Assembly (NCBI RefSeq): GCF_000518865.1
Contig: NZ_JAEK01000007.1
Span: forward strand, 124,001 to 188,000
Length of the DNA: 64,000 bases
From: Bacillus sp. J37
GTDB taxonomy: Bacteria > Bacillota > Bacilli > Bacillales > Bacillaceae
Direction of reading: 5' to 3'
Of the stretch, positions 25,601 through 34,994 are shown piece by piece. Every line of letters starts with the position of its first letter. Position 1 is the stretch's first letter. The translations under genes and the position numbers were made by a program. Under the pieces are notes generated by a model, which saw only the letters and a program-made list of their open reading frames with translations, searched no databases and was not told the DNA's origin.

Positions 25601-25645
25601 ACTATGTCAATACCTGTCGATAAATGTCGACGATGTAGACATAGT
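25601..25645. promoter_or_regulatory. Nested inverted repeats in the ftsE leader
   Basis: Outer arms ACTATGTC (25601-25608) and GACATAGT (25638-25645) enclose GTCGA (25616-25620) and TCGAC (25627-25631). It could be an mRNA structure or an operator. No T run follows. Confidence 0.45.
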
Positions 25646-25811
25646 AACCCCTTGTCCTTAAATTACAAAATTAATTATACCATCAAATTTCGGCAAATAT
25701 AGACTAAATTATATTACATTTTTATTTCATCTGTGTGAAGTGCCGTCGAAACGTTGGCATATAAGGGGTTTCCTGAAGAAATAATGGGATAATGTAACAG
25801 ACATATTTCAC

Positions 25812-25850
25812 AAAAAAATAAAAAGATAACCTTTTGCGGGCTATCTCTTT
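25812..25850 (-). terminator. Terminator of cccB
   Basis: On the minus strand AGATAGCC pairs with GGTTATCT (one G-T pair), followed by TTTTTATTTTTTT. It lies 11 bp past the cccB stop. Confidence 0.8.
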
Positions 25851-25861
25851 TGCATTTTGCC

Positions 25862-26197
25862 TTATTTCTTTTCTGCTAACCAAGATGCTACAACTTCTGC
25901 ATCTGCATCATTTAATAATCCTTTTGGCATACCGCCTTGTCCATTTATAATGATGCTTTTAATTTCATCTTCACTGTATTTCGCACCAACTTCTTGTAAA
26001 TTTGGACCAGATCCGCCTTCAAGGTCCCGACCATGACAGCCGATGCAGCTTTTTTGGACAATTTCCTCAGCATTGCCTGCTGTTTCAGTTGTAGTACCGC
26101 CGCCTTCAGTTGTTTCTTCTGCTGGTTCTTCAGCACCTCCGCATGCACTTAACACAAGAACTGTTCCGAATAATAAGGCCATCAATTTTGTTTTCAT
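25862..26197 (-). CDS. cccB: Cytochrome c-551 lipoprotein CccB
   Basis: A 111-residue exported lipoprotein. Lipobox LSAC is followed by a Glu/Thr-rich flexible linker, then a class I cytochrome c domain with heme motif CIGCH and a distal Met in GGMPKGL. It carries electrons at the outer face of the membrane, probably to cytochrome oxidase. ATG 26197 follows TAGGAG with 8 nt spacing; six further upstream codons are not needed. Gene order ftsE-cccB-yvjA matches B. subtilis. Confidence 0.93.
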   Translation of the reverse strand: MKTKLMALLFGTVLVLSACGGAEEPAEETTEGGGTTTETAGNAEEIVQKSCIGCHGRDLEGGSGPNLQEVGAKYSEDEIKSIIINGQGGMPKGLLNDADAEVVASWLAEKK

Positions 26198-26259
26198 AAC
26201 TGCCACTCCTAGCACACGTATTATGGTAAATACTCCAATTCAAGGATATTATAACCTAT

Positions 26260-27123
26260 CTATACCCGTTTGAAACCCTCACCCAGCACCTCAGATGCGT
26301 CTGTCACCGTCACAAAAGCATGTGGATCGATATGTCTGACAACTTGTTTCAATTTTGTGAATTCTGTTTGATCAACCACACACATTAACACCGGCCGTTC
26401 ATTATTCGTGAATCCCCCATGTGCGGCAAGCCTTGTGACACCGCGATCAATTTCATGTAGAATCGCATCCTGTACTTCCTGCTGTTTATTCGTAATAATC
26501 ATCGTCATCTTCGAACGACCCCAGCCAATTTGAACAATATCAATCGTTTTGCTTGTCACATATAAACCAATTAACGCATAAAGACCTCTTTCTATATCAA
26601 ACACAAAAGCTGCTGATAACACAATCAATCCATCTATAAGTGCCACACATGTCCCAAGTGATAAACCTGTATATTTATGTATAATTTGTGCCGCAAGATC
26701 TGTTCCGCCTGTAGACGCTTTTCCCCGGAAGACAATGCCAAGACCAAGTCCTATACAAATCCCGCCAAACAGTGATCCTAGCAACGGATCCATCGTGGCC
26801 GGCTCCCATTCTCTGGTGAGGTATACGACGAATGGAACAAAAATCGTCCCAATCAGTGTTTTGAATCCAAATTGTTTTCCTAAAAGGATAACCCCTGCAA
26901 TAAATAACGGGATATTAAAAGCCCATTGCACATAAGCTGGCTCAAATCCAAATGTGGCATCAAGAATTGTACTGATTCCACTAACACCACCGGAGGCCAC
27001 ACGATTAGGTAATAAAAACAAATTAAAACCGATCGCGACAAAAGCAGAACCAACTATTATGTATATATACTCCAAAATTTTTTCAAGCTTAGGATTTTCG
27101 ATGTTTCTTCTTTTCATGTTCAA
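26260..27123 (-). CDS. yvjA: YitT-family membrane protein (YvjA-like, DUF161/DUF2179)
   Basis: A 287-residue protein with about five membrane segments in residues 15-200 (YIIVGSAFVAIGFNLFLLPN, GKASTGGTDLAAQIIHK) and a cytosolic DUF2179 ferredoxin-like domain at about 215-285. The function of the family is unknown. TTG at 27123 sits 7 nt after GGAGG and is preferred; the ATG two codons on (27117) is 14 nt away. The gene lies next to cccB as yvjA does in B. subtilis. Confidence 0.85.
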   Translation of the reverse strand: MNMKRRNIENPKLEKILEYIYIIVGSAFVAIGFNLFLLPNRVASGGVSGISTILDATFGFEPAYVQWAFNIPLFIAGVILLGKQFGFKTLIGTIFVPFVVYLTREWEPATMDPLLGSLFGGICIGLGLGIVFRGKASTGGTDLAAQIIHKYTGLSLGTCVALIDGLIVLSAAFVFDIERGLYALIGLYVTSKTIDIVQIGWGRSKMTMIITNKQQEVQDAILHEIDRGVTRLAAHGGFTNNERPVLMCVVDQTEFTKLKQVVRHIDPHAFVTVTDASEVLGEGFKRV

Positions 27124-27296
27124 ACCATTTTCCTCCCTATTCACATAGTGAATGATCCTAGAAGAGTATAGCACCGGATTTTTCCTATGTGAATAACAGC
27201 TAGATAACGTGGTAGTGAGGTAAAGAAGTTATGGTTAGTGTTTGTTAGATGTGGGGATTTTACACTAGGAAACTTTGAGGTGATGTTACTTTTGGA

Positions 27297-27324
27297 GAAA
27301 AAAACGCACTTAGATAGGCGTTAG
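27297..27324 (-). terminator. Terminator of the coiled-coil repeat protein gene
   Basis: On the minus strand AACGCC...GCGTT form a short stem followed by TTTTTTT; 60 bp past the stop of the repeat-protein gene. Confidence 0.55.
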
Positions 27325-27386
27325 TTATTTTCACGATTTACAAGAATATAGAGTCGTTTATTATTTTGTGTCATTCGATTGTTCAA

Positions 27387-27896
27387 TTAATGGAAATCAC
27401 CCTCCGTTTTTTTGTTCAAAAGATTTAATAAAGTAATAACATCTTCCGTTTGTGATGTTTCTATTCGATTTACCGTTTCTTTAATATCTACTACATCTGA
27501 TTTTAATTTTCCGGTGTCATTTTTCAGTAGTTTAACATCAGTCTTTAATTCTTGTGTATCGTTTTTTAATAACTGAACATTCACCTTAAGTTCTTTCGTA
27601 TCTGTTTTTAGAAGCTTGACGTCTCCTTTTAGTTCTTTCGTGTCTGTTTTTAATAGCTGCACATCTCCTCTTAGTTCTTTCGTGTCCTCTTTTAATTGCT
27701 GGACATCCCCCTTTAGTTCTTTCGTGTCCGTCTTTAATTGCTGGACATCTCCCCTTAATTCTTTCGTGTCCGTTTTTAATGACTGGACATCTCCTCTTAG
27801 TTCTTTCGAGTCTACTTTTAATATCTTGACGTTAGATATGACTCCTTTCATATCCTTTTGTAGTTCTAATAAGATGTTCAGTATTTGTTTTTCCAC
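27387..27896 (-). CDS. Coiled-coil protein with tandem 14-residue repeats
   Basis: A 169-residue hydrophilic protein. Residues about 25-140 are built of eight to nine 14-residue units of the form LKTDTKEL(K/R)GDVQ(L/Q), encoded by 42-bp DNA repeats; hydrophobic positions follow a coiled-coil heptad pattern. No signal peptide or membrane segment. No family is recognised. GTG at 27896 is preferred since GAGAGGTGAT precedes it by 7-8 nt; a GTG at 27926 lacks a ribosome binding site. Repeat number is likely to vary between strains by slippage or recombination. Function unknown. Confidence 0.7.
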   Translation of the reverse strand: MEKQILNILLELQKDMKGVISNVKILKVDSKELRGDVQSLKTDTKELRGDVQQLKTDTKELKGDVQQLKEDTKELRGDVQLLKTDTKELKGDVKLLKTDTKELKVNVQLLKNDTQELKTDVKLLKNDTGKLKSDVVDIKETVNRIETSQTEDVITLLNLLNKKTEGDFH

Positions 27897-27984
27897 AGTC
27901 TCTATCACCTCTCTTAGATTTTTCACCTTAGGTACTTACCATTATTATGACATGTTTTTTGGCAGAAGAAAAATCGCCAAAAAT

Positions 27985-28027
27985 AAAAAATCACACTGAT
28001 TTTGATACATAAACAGTGTGATTTTTT
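27985..28027. terminator. Bidirectional terminator after prfB
   Basis: AAAAAATCACACTG (27985-27998) pairs perfectly with CAGTGTGATTTTTT (28014-28027). It ends prfB and lies upstream of the coiled-coil gene. Confidence 0.9.
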
Positions 28028-28036
28028 ACTTTTATA

Positions 28037-29138
28037 TTATGAAAGCTTTGAACGTAAAAAGGCATCAATAAATGGATCCAGCTCTCCATCCATCACTGCA
28101 TGTACGTTTCCGATTTCTGTGTTTGTACGGTGGTCTTTTACCATTGAGTATGGGTGGAATACGTATGAACGAATTTGGCTTCCCCAGCCAATGTCCTTTT
28201 GTTCACCACGAATTTCCGCAAGCTCCGCTTCCTGCTCTTCAATACGCTTTTGATAGAGCTTAGCTTGAAGCATTTTCATCGCACGTTCACGGTTTTTAAT
28301 TTGTGAACGCTCTGTTTGACATGTTACAACGATGTTTGTTGGTGTATGTGTGATACGAACGGCAGAGTCAGTTGTATTGATATGCTGTCCACCCGCTCCA
28401 CTTGCACGGTACGTATCAATTTTTAAATCTTCTGTACGAATTTCAATGTCGATTTCTTCATTGAATTCAGGCATGACTTCACAGGAAACGAATGATGTAT
28501 GACGACGACCTGATGAGTCAAATGGTGAAATACGGACTAAACGGTGAACCCCTTTTTCAGCTTTTAAATAACCATATGCGTTATGACCTTTAATAAGAAG
28601 GGTTACACTCTTGATTCCGGCTTCGTCACCTGGTAGGTAATCAAGTGTTTCAACCTTAAAACCTTTTTTCTCTGCCCAACGAGTGTACATACGCAGAAGC
28701 ATGGAGCCCCAGTCCTGTGACTCAGTTCCGCCTGCACCCGGGTGAAGCTCAAGGATGGCGTTGTTTTTATCATGTTGTTCGCTTAGTAATAGTTGAAGTT
28801 CAAAGTCGTTTAGTTGTGTAACAAGTTCTTTCATTTCAGATACAAGTTCACCTTGGAGATCTTCGTCTTCTTCTTCTTTTACAAGTTCATATGTTAGTTG
28901 AAGATTTTCGTAGGATTCGTTTAGGTTGTGGAATTGGTCCACCATTTCTTTAAGTGCGTTTGTTTCATTGATAATGGCTTGTGCTGCGTTTTGGCTGTCC
29001 CAGAAGTCCGGGGCAGTCATTTGTGCTTCTAGTTGTTGGATTCGTGCTTCTTTGATGTCGAGGTCAAAGAGACCCCCTGAAGTCCGCTAAACGTTTAGCT
29101 GTTTTTTCAAGTTCTTGTCGAATTTCTACTAGTTCCAT
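28037..29138 (-). CDS. prfB: Peptide chain release factor 2 with programmed +1 frameshift
   Basis: RF2 releases peptides at UGA and UAA. Translation starts at ATG 29138 (GGAG upstream), reads 24 codons ending ...DFRGSL, and meets an in-frame TGA at 29066-29064. The slip site CTT TGA is preceded by AGGGGG, the internal Shine-Dalgarno-like element that drives the +1 shift. The main frame then continues [17 protein letters not shown] to the stop at 28037, giving 366 residues, the usual length. The SPF anticodon-like tripeptide (RISPFDSS) and the GGQ catalytic motif ([10 protein letters not shown]) are present. The frameshift autoregulates RF2 level. Confidence 0.96.
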
Positions 29139-29181
29139 ATTGTTCACTCCATTTATAAAATATGTTTCTTGAAAATTTGCC

Positions 29182-29308
29182 GTTGATTTCCGCTGCAGGC
29201 ATTCGCTTTCCGTGGGCGGTCCGGGAGCCTCCTCGGCGCTGTGCGCCTGTGGGGTCTCCCTAGGACACGTACTCCCACAGGAGTCTCATGCCTTCCGCTC
29301 CAATCAAC
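29182..29308 (-). repeat. GC-rich dispersed repeat (family B), copy 2
   Basis: Starts GTTGATTTCCGCTGCAGGCA and ends CCTTCCGCTCCAATCAAC, so outer GTTGATT/AATCAAC are inverted. The middle has GGCGGTCCGGGAGCCTCCTC. Very similar to 50506-50634. It lies between secA and prfB. Confidence 0.8.
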
Positions 29309-29368
29309 TACTTGCTATATTACATCGTAGCTCTTGAAATAATATTTTTAACTACTTTAAACTCGCAA

Positions 29369-29406
29369 ACAAGAGAGAGGTGATCTGCTATCAACCTCTC
29401 TCTTCT
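29369..29406 (-). terminator. Terminator-like hairpin after secA
   Basis: AAGAGAGAGGT (29371-29381) pairs perfectly with ACCTCTCTCTT (29394-29404). The T run after it on the minus strand is weak. Confidence 0.6.
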
Positions 29407-29450
29407 TCAATAATTGTTTATTATATCCTGTAATGGCTGTGGAATGCTAG

Positions 29451-31961
29451 TTATTGTCCGCAGCAGTTTTTATATTTTTTTCCGCTTCCGCAGATACAAG
29501 CGTCGTTGCGGCCGATTTCGACCACTTTACGTTTTGGTTTCTTTTTCGGTGCTTCGTCGCCTTCTTTTGGGTGTACGGCTGTTTGTCCTTGTGCCACTTC
29601 CTGGCGTTCAAGGTTGTTGCGGATTTGGGCTTTCATGATGAATTTTGCTACATCTTCTTCGATGGCAGCGATCATGTTTTCAAACATGGCGAAGCCTTCC
29701 ATTTGGTATTCACGTAGCGGGTCGTTTTGACCGTATGCACGTAAATGGATACCTTGACGAAGTTGATCCATTGCATCGATGTGGTCCATCCACTTCGTAT
29801 CAACGGCACGAAGAAGGATCACTTTTTCAAATTCGCGCATTTGTTCTTGGCCGAAATCTTCTTCCTTCGTATCGTAGTGTGCATGTGCTTTTGCATAGAT
29901 AAACTCGACCATTTCTTCCGGATCTTTACGGCGAAGGTCTCCGATTGTCAGCTCATCCTCTTGAAGAATATTCGCGTTCATATAATCAAGAATCCCTTCA
30001 AGATTCCACTCTTCCTCTACCTCATCTTTTGGAGTGTACATCGCAACGACACGCTCGATTGTTGATTTAAGCATTTTCTCAACGATTTCACGCAGGTTGT
30101 CAGAATCAAGAACCTCGAAACGCTGTTTATAAATAACTTCACGTTGTTGACGAAGAACATCATCATATTGAAGAAGCTGTTTACGTGCATCAAAGTTATT
30201 GCCCTCTACACGTTTTTGCGCTGATTCAACTGCACGTGAAACGATTTTACTTTGAATTGGCTGTGTATCATCCATGCCAAGACGATCCATCATGTTCATC
30301 ATGTTTTCTGAGCCAAAGCGGCGCATTAATTCATCTTCCATAGAAAGATAGAATTGCGTAATACCAGGATCACCTTGACGACCTGAACGTCCGCGAAGCT
30401 GGTTATCGATACGACGTGATTCATGGCGCTCTGTCCCGATAACGGCTAACCCGCCAAGTTCACGGACACCTTCACCAAGCTTGATATCTGTACCACGACC
30501 AGCCATGTTTGTCGCAATCGTTACTGATCCACGATGACCTGCGTTTTCGATGATCTCCGCTTCTTTTTCATGGTTTTTCGCATTCAAGACATGATGCGGT
30601 ACACCTTTTTTCTTTAAAAGCTGTGAAAGTAATTCAGAAGTTTCAACCGCAACTGTCCCAACTAACACGGGCTGACCTAAGTCATAACGTTGCTTCACTT
30701 CTTCCACAACAGCCCGGAATTTCCCTTCCATAGAACGATACACCAAGTCTGCTCTATCATCACGAGCGATCTGTCTGTTCGTTGGAATCGCCACAACCTG
30801 CATGTTGTAAATATTACGGAACTCTTCTTCCTCTGTTTTCGCTGTACCTGTCATACCAGACAGCTTTTTGTACATACGGAAGTAGTTTTGGAATGTAATG
30901 GTTGCTAATGTCATGCTTTCATTTTGGATTTCAAGGCCTTCTTTTGCTTCAATTGCCTGGTGAAGTCCATCACTATAGCGACGTCCTTTCATTAAACGAC
31001 CTGTAAACGAGTCAACGATGACAACTTGTCCTTCTTCGACAACATAGTCCACATCATTTTGCATAACGAACTGTGCTTTTAACGCCTGGTTAATGTGGTG
31101 AAGTAGCGCAACATGTGAAATATCATAGAGATTTTCAATTCCGAACGCTTTTTCAGCTTTTGTCATTCCATCCTCTGTAAGCTGAACAGCCTTTGTTTTC
31201 ACATCATAGGTGAAGTCCTCTTCTTGTTTAAGTTGACGGACAAATCCGTTCGCTTGAATATATAGCTTCGTCGATTTCGCCGCCTGTCCGGAGATAATCA
31301 GCGGTGTTCTCGCTTCATCGACTAAAATCGAGTCAACTTCATCGATAACGGCAAAATTAAGCGGACGCTGTACCATCTGTTCACGATAAAGAACCATGTT
31401 ATCACGTAAGTAATCAAAACCTAATTCATTATTTGTTGAATACGTAATATCTGCAGCATATGCTTCACGCTTTTCATCTTTACTTAATGAATTTAAATTA
31501 AGACCTACTGTTAAGCCTAAAAACTCAAACAGCTGTCCCATTTCATGAGCATCACGACTAGCTAAGTATTCATTGACTGTCACAACATGCACACCTTCAC
31601 CAGAAAGTGCATTTAAATAAACAGGCATCGTGGAAGTTAATGTTTTCCCTTCCCCTGTTTTCATCTCGGAAATATTCCCTTCATGTAAGGAAATACCACC
31701 CATTAACTGTACTTTATAAGGATATAATCCCAATACACGCTTCGCTGCTTCACGAACAACAGCAAACGCCTCTATTAATAAATCATCAAGCGAAGCACCT
31801 TTTGCTACGCGTTCTTTAAATTCTTCTGTTTTTGCTTTTAGTGCCTCATCAGATAAGCCGCTCATTTGACCGCTTAATGCATCAATTTGATCAGCCATCT
31901 TTTCATAACGATTTAACGCACGTTTGTTAAAATCAAACACCTTATTTAAAATTCCAAGCAT
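29451..31961 (-). CDS. secA: Preprotein translocase ATPase SecA
   Basis: An 836-residue motor of the Sec pathway. It holds DEAD-type motor motifs (MKTGEGKTL Walker A at about 100, [23 protein letters not shown]), the preprotein-binding and helical scaffold regions, and a C-terminal SEC-C zinc motif ([13 protein letters not shown]) that in other bacteria contacts SecB or the ribosome. ATG 31961 follows GAGGAG with 8 nt spacing; twelve codons of the longer frame are discarded. The position upstream of prfB matches B. subtilis. Confidence 0.97.
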   Translation of the reverse strand: MLGILNKVFDFNKRALNRYEKMADQIDALSGQMSGLSDEALKAKTEEFKERVAKGASLDDLLIEAFAVVREAAKRVLGLYPYKVQLMGGISLHEGNISEMKTGEGKTLTSTMPVYLNALSGEGVHVVTVNEYLASRDAHEMGQLFEFLGLTVGLNLNSLSKDEKREAYAADITYSTNNELGFDYLRDNMVLYREQMVQRPLNFAVIDEVDSILVDEARTPLIISGQAAKSTKLYIQANGFVRQLKQEEDFTYDVKTKAVQLTEDGMTKAEKAFGIENLYDISHVALLHHINQALKAQFVMQNDVDYVVEEGQVVIVDSFTGRLMKGRRYSDGLHQAIEAKEGLEIQNESMTLATITFQNYFRMYKKLSGMTGTAKTEEEEFRNIYNMQVVAIPTNRQIARDDRADLVYRSMEGKFRAVVEEVKQRYDLGQPVLVGTVAVETSELLSQLLKKKGVPHHVLNAKNHEKEAEIIENAGHRGSVTIATNMAGRGTDIKLGEGVRELGGLAVIGTERHESRRIDNQLRGRSGRQGDPGITQFYLSMEDELMRRFGSENMMNMMDRLGMDDTQPIQSKIVSRAVESAQKRVEGNNFDARKQLLQYDDVLRQQREVIYKQRFEVLDSDNLREIVEKMLKSTIERVVAMYTPKDEVEEEWNLEGILDYMNANILQEDELTIGDLRRKDPEEMVEFIYAKAHAHYDTKEEDFGQEQMREFEKVILLRAVDTKWMDHIDAMDQLRQGIHLRAYGQNDPLREYQMEGFAMFENMIAAIEEDVAKFIMKAQIRNNLERQEVAQGQTAVHPKEGDEAPKKKPKRKVVEIGRNDACICGSGKKYKNCCGQ

Positions 31962-32139
31962 GTAATACGCTCCTCTGTGTTTAGAGTGAAAGATCATATA
32001 AAACTATTGTCTACCCTTTATTTTAGCACTATTTATGGTGAGGGACAACTGAACAGATGCCTATGTAAAAAAATGATAGATAGGTTGTTACTAACTAGAC
32101 TGATACTTCATTTATCTCATTCAAGGTAAAGAGATTATC

Positions 32140-32170
32140 AACCAAAAAAAGCACTTGAAGTGTGCTTTTA
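32140..32170 (-). terminator. Terminator of the CBO0543-like gene
   Basis: AAAAGCAC and GTGCTTTT arms around a 7-nt loop with a seven-T run on the minus strand, 10 bp past the stop. Confidence 0.75.
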
Positions 32171-32179
32171 ACATGTTTT

Positions 32180-32776
32180 CTACTCTGCTTCGCTCACTTT
32201 AGCCTTGGATTTAAGGTGTAGAAACACATTTGTAATGACTCTAGAAAATAGAACAACAAATACATATAACAAAAAAATATAAAAGTAATTGGCACCATTT
32301 TTTAGATGAAAGAGATGATGAGCAACGATTATTGGCTTAAATATAAAAGATAAAAATAAGATTAACCCAAAATTATAAAGATAAAAGTTTTTCTTATTTT
32401 TTAAGATCCATTGATATAACAGAATAAATAGCACCGGTACTAAAGAAGTGTCAATTCCAACATGGATTGGTAAAAAAGGGACTGCTTTATACGGATATTC
32501 AAAAAAATTATATCTAGTCCCTATCGCGTCCGTGTATACCATCCATGCATGGATATTAAAACCATAAAAACCTAATAAAAATACCCTTTTTTTATCAATA
32601 AGAAGATATAGAACAACTAATGGAATTATAATAAAACTAACATTTAACCAAAATTGCCAAGTATCGAAAGCTGAATAATCCAGCCAGTAATCAATCCATC
32701 CGTTTGAAACCTTTTCTTGCGTTTCTTTTAATTCGTTTAGCTGATTCAGCTGTTCTTGTGGGAGATCTTTCCTCAT
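32180..32776 (-). CDS. Polytopic membrane protein, CBO0543-like
   Basis: A 198-residue protein. After a charged N-terminal helix (QEQLNQLNELKETQEKVS) come five to six membrane segments. The block FNIHAWMVYTDAIGTRYNFF followed by EYPYKAVPFLP resembles the CBO0543 family of Firmicute membrane proteins, whose role is unknown. ATG 32776 follows AGAGGTGG; an upstream ATG has no ribosome binding site. Monocistronic between secA and a ribokinase gene. Confidence 0.55.
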   Translation of the reverse strand: MRKDLPQEQLNQLNELKETQEKVSNGWIDYWLDYSAFDTWQFWLNVSFIIIPLVVLYLLIDKKRVFLLGFYGFNIHAWMVYTDAIGTRYNFFEYPYKAVPFLPIHVGIDTSLVPVLFILLYQWILKNKKNFYLYNFGLILFLSFIFKPIIVAHHLFHLKNGANYFYIFLLYVFVVLFSRVITNVFLHLKSKAKVSEAE

Positions 32777-32883
32777 ACATCCACCTCTTATATAAGTTGG
32801 TCGTCTTATTATTGGCAATTGTATGGAAATAAAATCCCCCTTTTTTATTCTACAAAAAATTAATTTATATGGTTAAGTAAATA

Positions 32884-33774
32884 TCAGTGAAGCAAAGACT
32901 CAACTTCTTTCTTTGTCGGCATTCCTGATTGTGCACCGAGCTTTGTGACAGAAAGAGCAGCTGCTGCATTGGCAAATCGACTGGCCTCCAACAACGATTG
33001 TCCACTGCTAAGAGAAAAAGCCAATGCTCCATTGAACGTATCTCCCGCCCCAGTGGAGTCAACTACGTCTACCTGATATCCGCTAATAAGCTGTTCCTCT
33101 CCATCTTGTTGGAGCTGAATTCCCTTTGATCCTCTTGTGACAATGCTTTTGGCTTTTAATGCCTCTGTTTCTTCCTGAGATAAATTTGTACTCGAAAGAA
33201 GGCTTTCTAGTTCATGTTCGTTTGGTGTGAGATAGGAAGACTTGAGAATCAGCTTTTTAGGCAGCTCCTGCATGGGTGCTGGATTTAAGATAACCGGTAC
33301 GTTATGTTTATTTGCTATTTTGGCTGCATTTACTACACTGTCCAACGGGATTTCTAATTGTAATAAAACAATATCCGCATCGGTGATCAACTGTTCATGT
33401 TGTTGGACAAGTGCCGGTGTGAGTTTATGATTGGCACCTGGAACCACGATAATGCTGTTGTCTCCTTCTGATAATGTGATCGCTGCAATGCCACTTGAAG
33501 TATCGGAAATGGTTTGGATGTAAGATGTGTCGACACCTTGCTTCTGTAAATGTTGTGTTAGCTCACTGCCAAACGCATCGTCGCCCACACAACCAAGAAT
33601 TGTGACATCCCCTCCCAGTTTTGCAGCAGCCACCGCTTGATTCGCACCTTTTCCACCCGGGACTGTCATAAAATCTTTCCCTAGAACAGTTTCACCAACT
33701 CTTGGAATAGTGTTTGTTTGTGTCACAAGATCCATGTTGATACTGCCAATGACAACGATTTTAGGTTTCTTCAT
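32884..33774 (-). CDS. rbsK: Ribokinase
   Basis: A 296-residue PfkB-family sugar kinase. The first signature GGKGANQAVAAAKLGG (about 41-56) and second signature DSTGAGDTFNGALA (about 245-258, with catalytic Asp) are intact, as is the substrate motif GSINMDLV near the start. It phosphorylates ribose to ribose-5-phosphate. No ribose transporter (rbs) genes or LacI regulator are next to it, so it is isolated here; another PfkB sugar kinase specificity is possible. Start ATG 33774 has GGGGGAAT upstream. Confidence 0.85.
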   Translation of the reverse strand: MKKPKIVVIGSINMDLVTQTNTIPRVGETVLGKDFMTVPGGKGANQAVAAAKLGGDVTILGCVGDDAFGSELTQHLQKQGVDTSYIQTISDTSSGIAAITLSEGDNSIIVVPGANHKLTPALVQQHEQLITDADIVLLQLEIPLDSVVNAAKIANKHNVPVILNPAPMQELPKKLILKSSYLTPNEHELESLLSSTNLSQEETEALKAKSIVTRGSKGIQLQQDGEEQLISGYQVDVVDSTGAGDTFNGALAFSLSSGQSLLEASRFANAAAALSVTKLGAQSGMPTKKEVESLLH

Positions 33775-33792
33775 AGTGATTCCCCCTCAACG

Positions 33793-33820
33793 TAAAACAG
33801 CGCCCTTATAGGCGCTGCTC
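33793..33820 (-). terminator. Terminator of hpf
   Basis: AGCGCC (33799-33804) pairs with GGCGCT (33811-33816), extended by flanking bases, with TTTTA following on the minus strand. Confidence 0.75.
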
Positions 33821-33823
33821 ATT

Positions 33824-34378
33824 TTATACATGTGGCTCAATTAAGCCGTATTTTCCATCTTTACGTTTATAAACAACATTTGTTTTATTCGTTTTAGCAT
33901 CTGTGTAAACGAAGAAGCTATGTCCAAGCATATCCATTTGAAGAATGGCTTCCTCACTGTCCATCGGCTTAAGATTGAAACGTTTCGTACGAACAACCTC
34001 TTCCTCTTCATCCAGCTCATCCTGCGGCAGTTCCTCAGGTTGGTAATTACTAAACACAAACTTTGGAGCACCCTGCTCGCGAAGCTTGCGGTTCACTTTT
34101 GTTTTATGTTTACGAATTTGTCGCTCTAATTTATTCACAACAAGATCAATCGCTGCGTACATATCCTGGTGATTTTCCTCTGCACGTAGAACCAGATCTG
34201 TCATTGGAATGGTCACTTCTATTTTAGATTCCTGATCATTATAGTACTTTAAGTTAACATTGACATTAGCGTCAACTGACTCTTCAAAGTATCTCTCAAG
34301 CTTACCAATTTTCTTTTCTGCATATTCTCTTAATGCTGGAGTTATTTCAATGTTTTCCCCTCTGACGTTATATCTCAT
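33824..34378 (-). CDS. hpf: Ribosome hibernation promoting factor, long form
   Basis: A 184-residue long HPF (YvyD/HPF type). The N-terminal domain (about 1-100, NVRGENIEITPALREYAEKK) binds the small subunit. The C-terminal dimerisation domain (about 125-182, KRFNLKPMDSEEAILQMDML, FFVYTDAKTNKTNVVYKRKD) joins two 70S into 100S particles. It acts in stationary phase and stress. ATG 34378 follows GGAGGAG. A sigma-B-like promoter lies 48 bp upstream, consistent with known sigma-B/sigma-H control of the B. subtilis gene. Confidence 0.95.
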   Translation of the reverse strand: MRYNVRGENIEITPALREYAEKKIGKLERYFEESVDANVNVNLKYYNDQESKIEVTIPMTDLVLRAEENHQDMYAAIDLVVNKLERQIRKHKTKVNRKLREQGAPKFVFSNYQPEELPQDELDEEEEVVRTKRFNLKPMDSEEAILQMDMLGHSFFVYTDAKTNKTNVVYKRKDGKYGLIEPHV

Positions 34379-34425
34379 GATTGAACTCCTCCTTTATGAT
34401 AAAGCTATGTAGTACTACTTCTATA

Positions 34426-34451
34426 CTTCCCTGCTTGTCTCCTGCATAAAC
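34426..34451 (-). promoter_or_regulatory. Putative sigma-B promoter of hpf
   Basis: On the minus strand GTTTAT (34451-34446), 14 bp, then GGGAAG (34431-34426), against the sigma-B consensus GTTTAA-N13/14-GGGTAT. One mismatch in the -35 and two in the -10. Confidence 0.45.
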
Positions 34452-34559
34452 TTAAAAATACTTTGTGACTTTTTGTAGAAATTTGTATGATTCAGTAAAG
34501 TTTGTGAAGGGGACATTAAGGGTATGTAAATAGTTTATGATTTGTGAATTGAGAAAATG

Positions 34560-34590
34560 AAAAAACTCACCTGATATTGGTGAGTTTTTT
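34560..34590. terminator. Terminator after the fliT-hpf intergenic gene
   Basis: AAAAAACTCACC pairs perfectly with GGTGAGTTTTTT around a 7-nt loop. It closes the flaG-fliD-fliS-fliT unit. Confidence 0.88.
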
Positions 34591-34600
34591 ACATACTAAG

Positions 34601-34987
34601 TTAATGAGTAATATAGATTTTTAGTTTTTCCTGAACTGACTCTTTCCATGCTATAAATCCAGGTGTGAGTTGATTTTTGATATAGCTATGCCTTTTGTCA
34701 GGATTCATAAAGTGTTGCTCCAAGCCCTCCAATGCTTTAATAACCTGATCAAATTTATTCACTTCTTCTGATAGAGGTTTATCATTTTCAAAACACCCTA
34801 TGATGAATGAATTAGAAGAATCTATTTGATTAAAAGCAGCAAGTATATCCGAAAAAATCCGATCACTCTCAGTATTCCCCAGATTATCAGAAACCTTATT
34901 CACATAATCAAATCCATCCTCAATTGTATTTAAAAGATGATAGTAAAAATTAATTATCTGGTATTGGTCAGTTGTTAAAGATTCCAT
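34601..34987 (-). CDS. Unknown helical protein at the end of the fliDST operon
   Basis: A 128-residue soluble, mainly helical protein (MESLTTDQYQIINFYYHLLN..., ending KESVQEKLKIYITH). It lies 7 bp after fliT on the same strand and before the operon terminator, so it is co-transcribed with the filament cap and chaperone genes. Its small acidic helical character resembles flagellar export chaperones, but no family is recognised and this is only inference. B. subtilis has hpf directly after fliT. ATG 34987 follows AGGTGAC. Confidence 0.6.
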   Translation of the reverse strand: MESLTTDQYQIINFYYHLLNTIEDGFDYVNKVSDNLGNTESDRIFSDILAAFNQIDSSNSFIIGCFENDKPLSEEVNKFDQVIKALEGLEQHFMNPDKRHSYIKNQLTPGFIAWKESVQEKLKIYITH

Positions 34988-34994
34988 ATGTCAC

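Noticed and set aside
27450-27830. Possible CRISPR-like array
   Set aside because: Repeats are contiguous 42-bp coding units without spacers.
27616-27999. Long plus-strand frame over the coiled-coil gene
   Set aside because: It is the antisense of the 42-bp repeats; the minus-strand frame has ribosome binding site and terminator.
29020-29138. prfB as a pseudogene because of the in-frame TGA
   Set aside because: The TGA lies in the classical RF2 frameshift site AGGGGG...CTTTGA.
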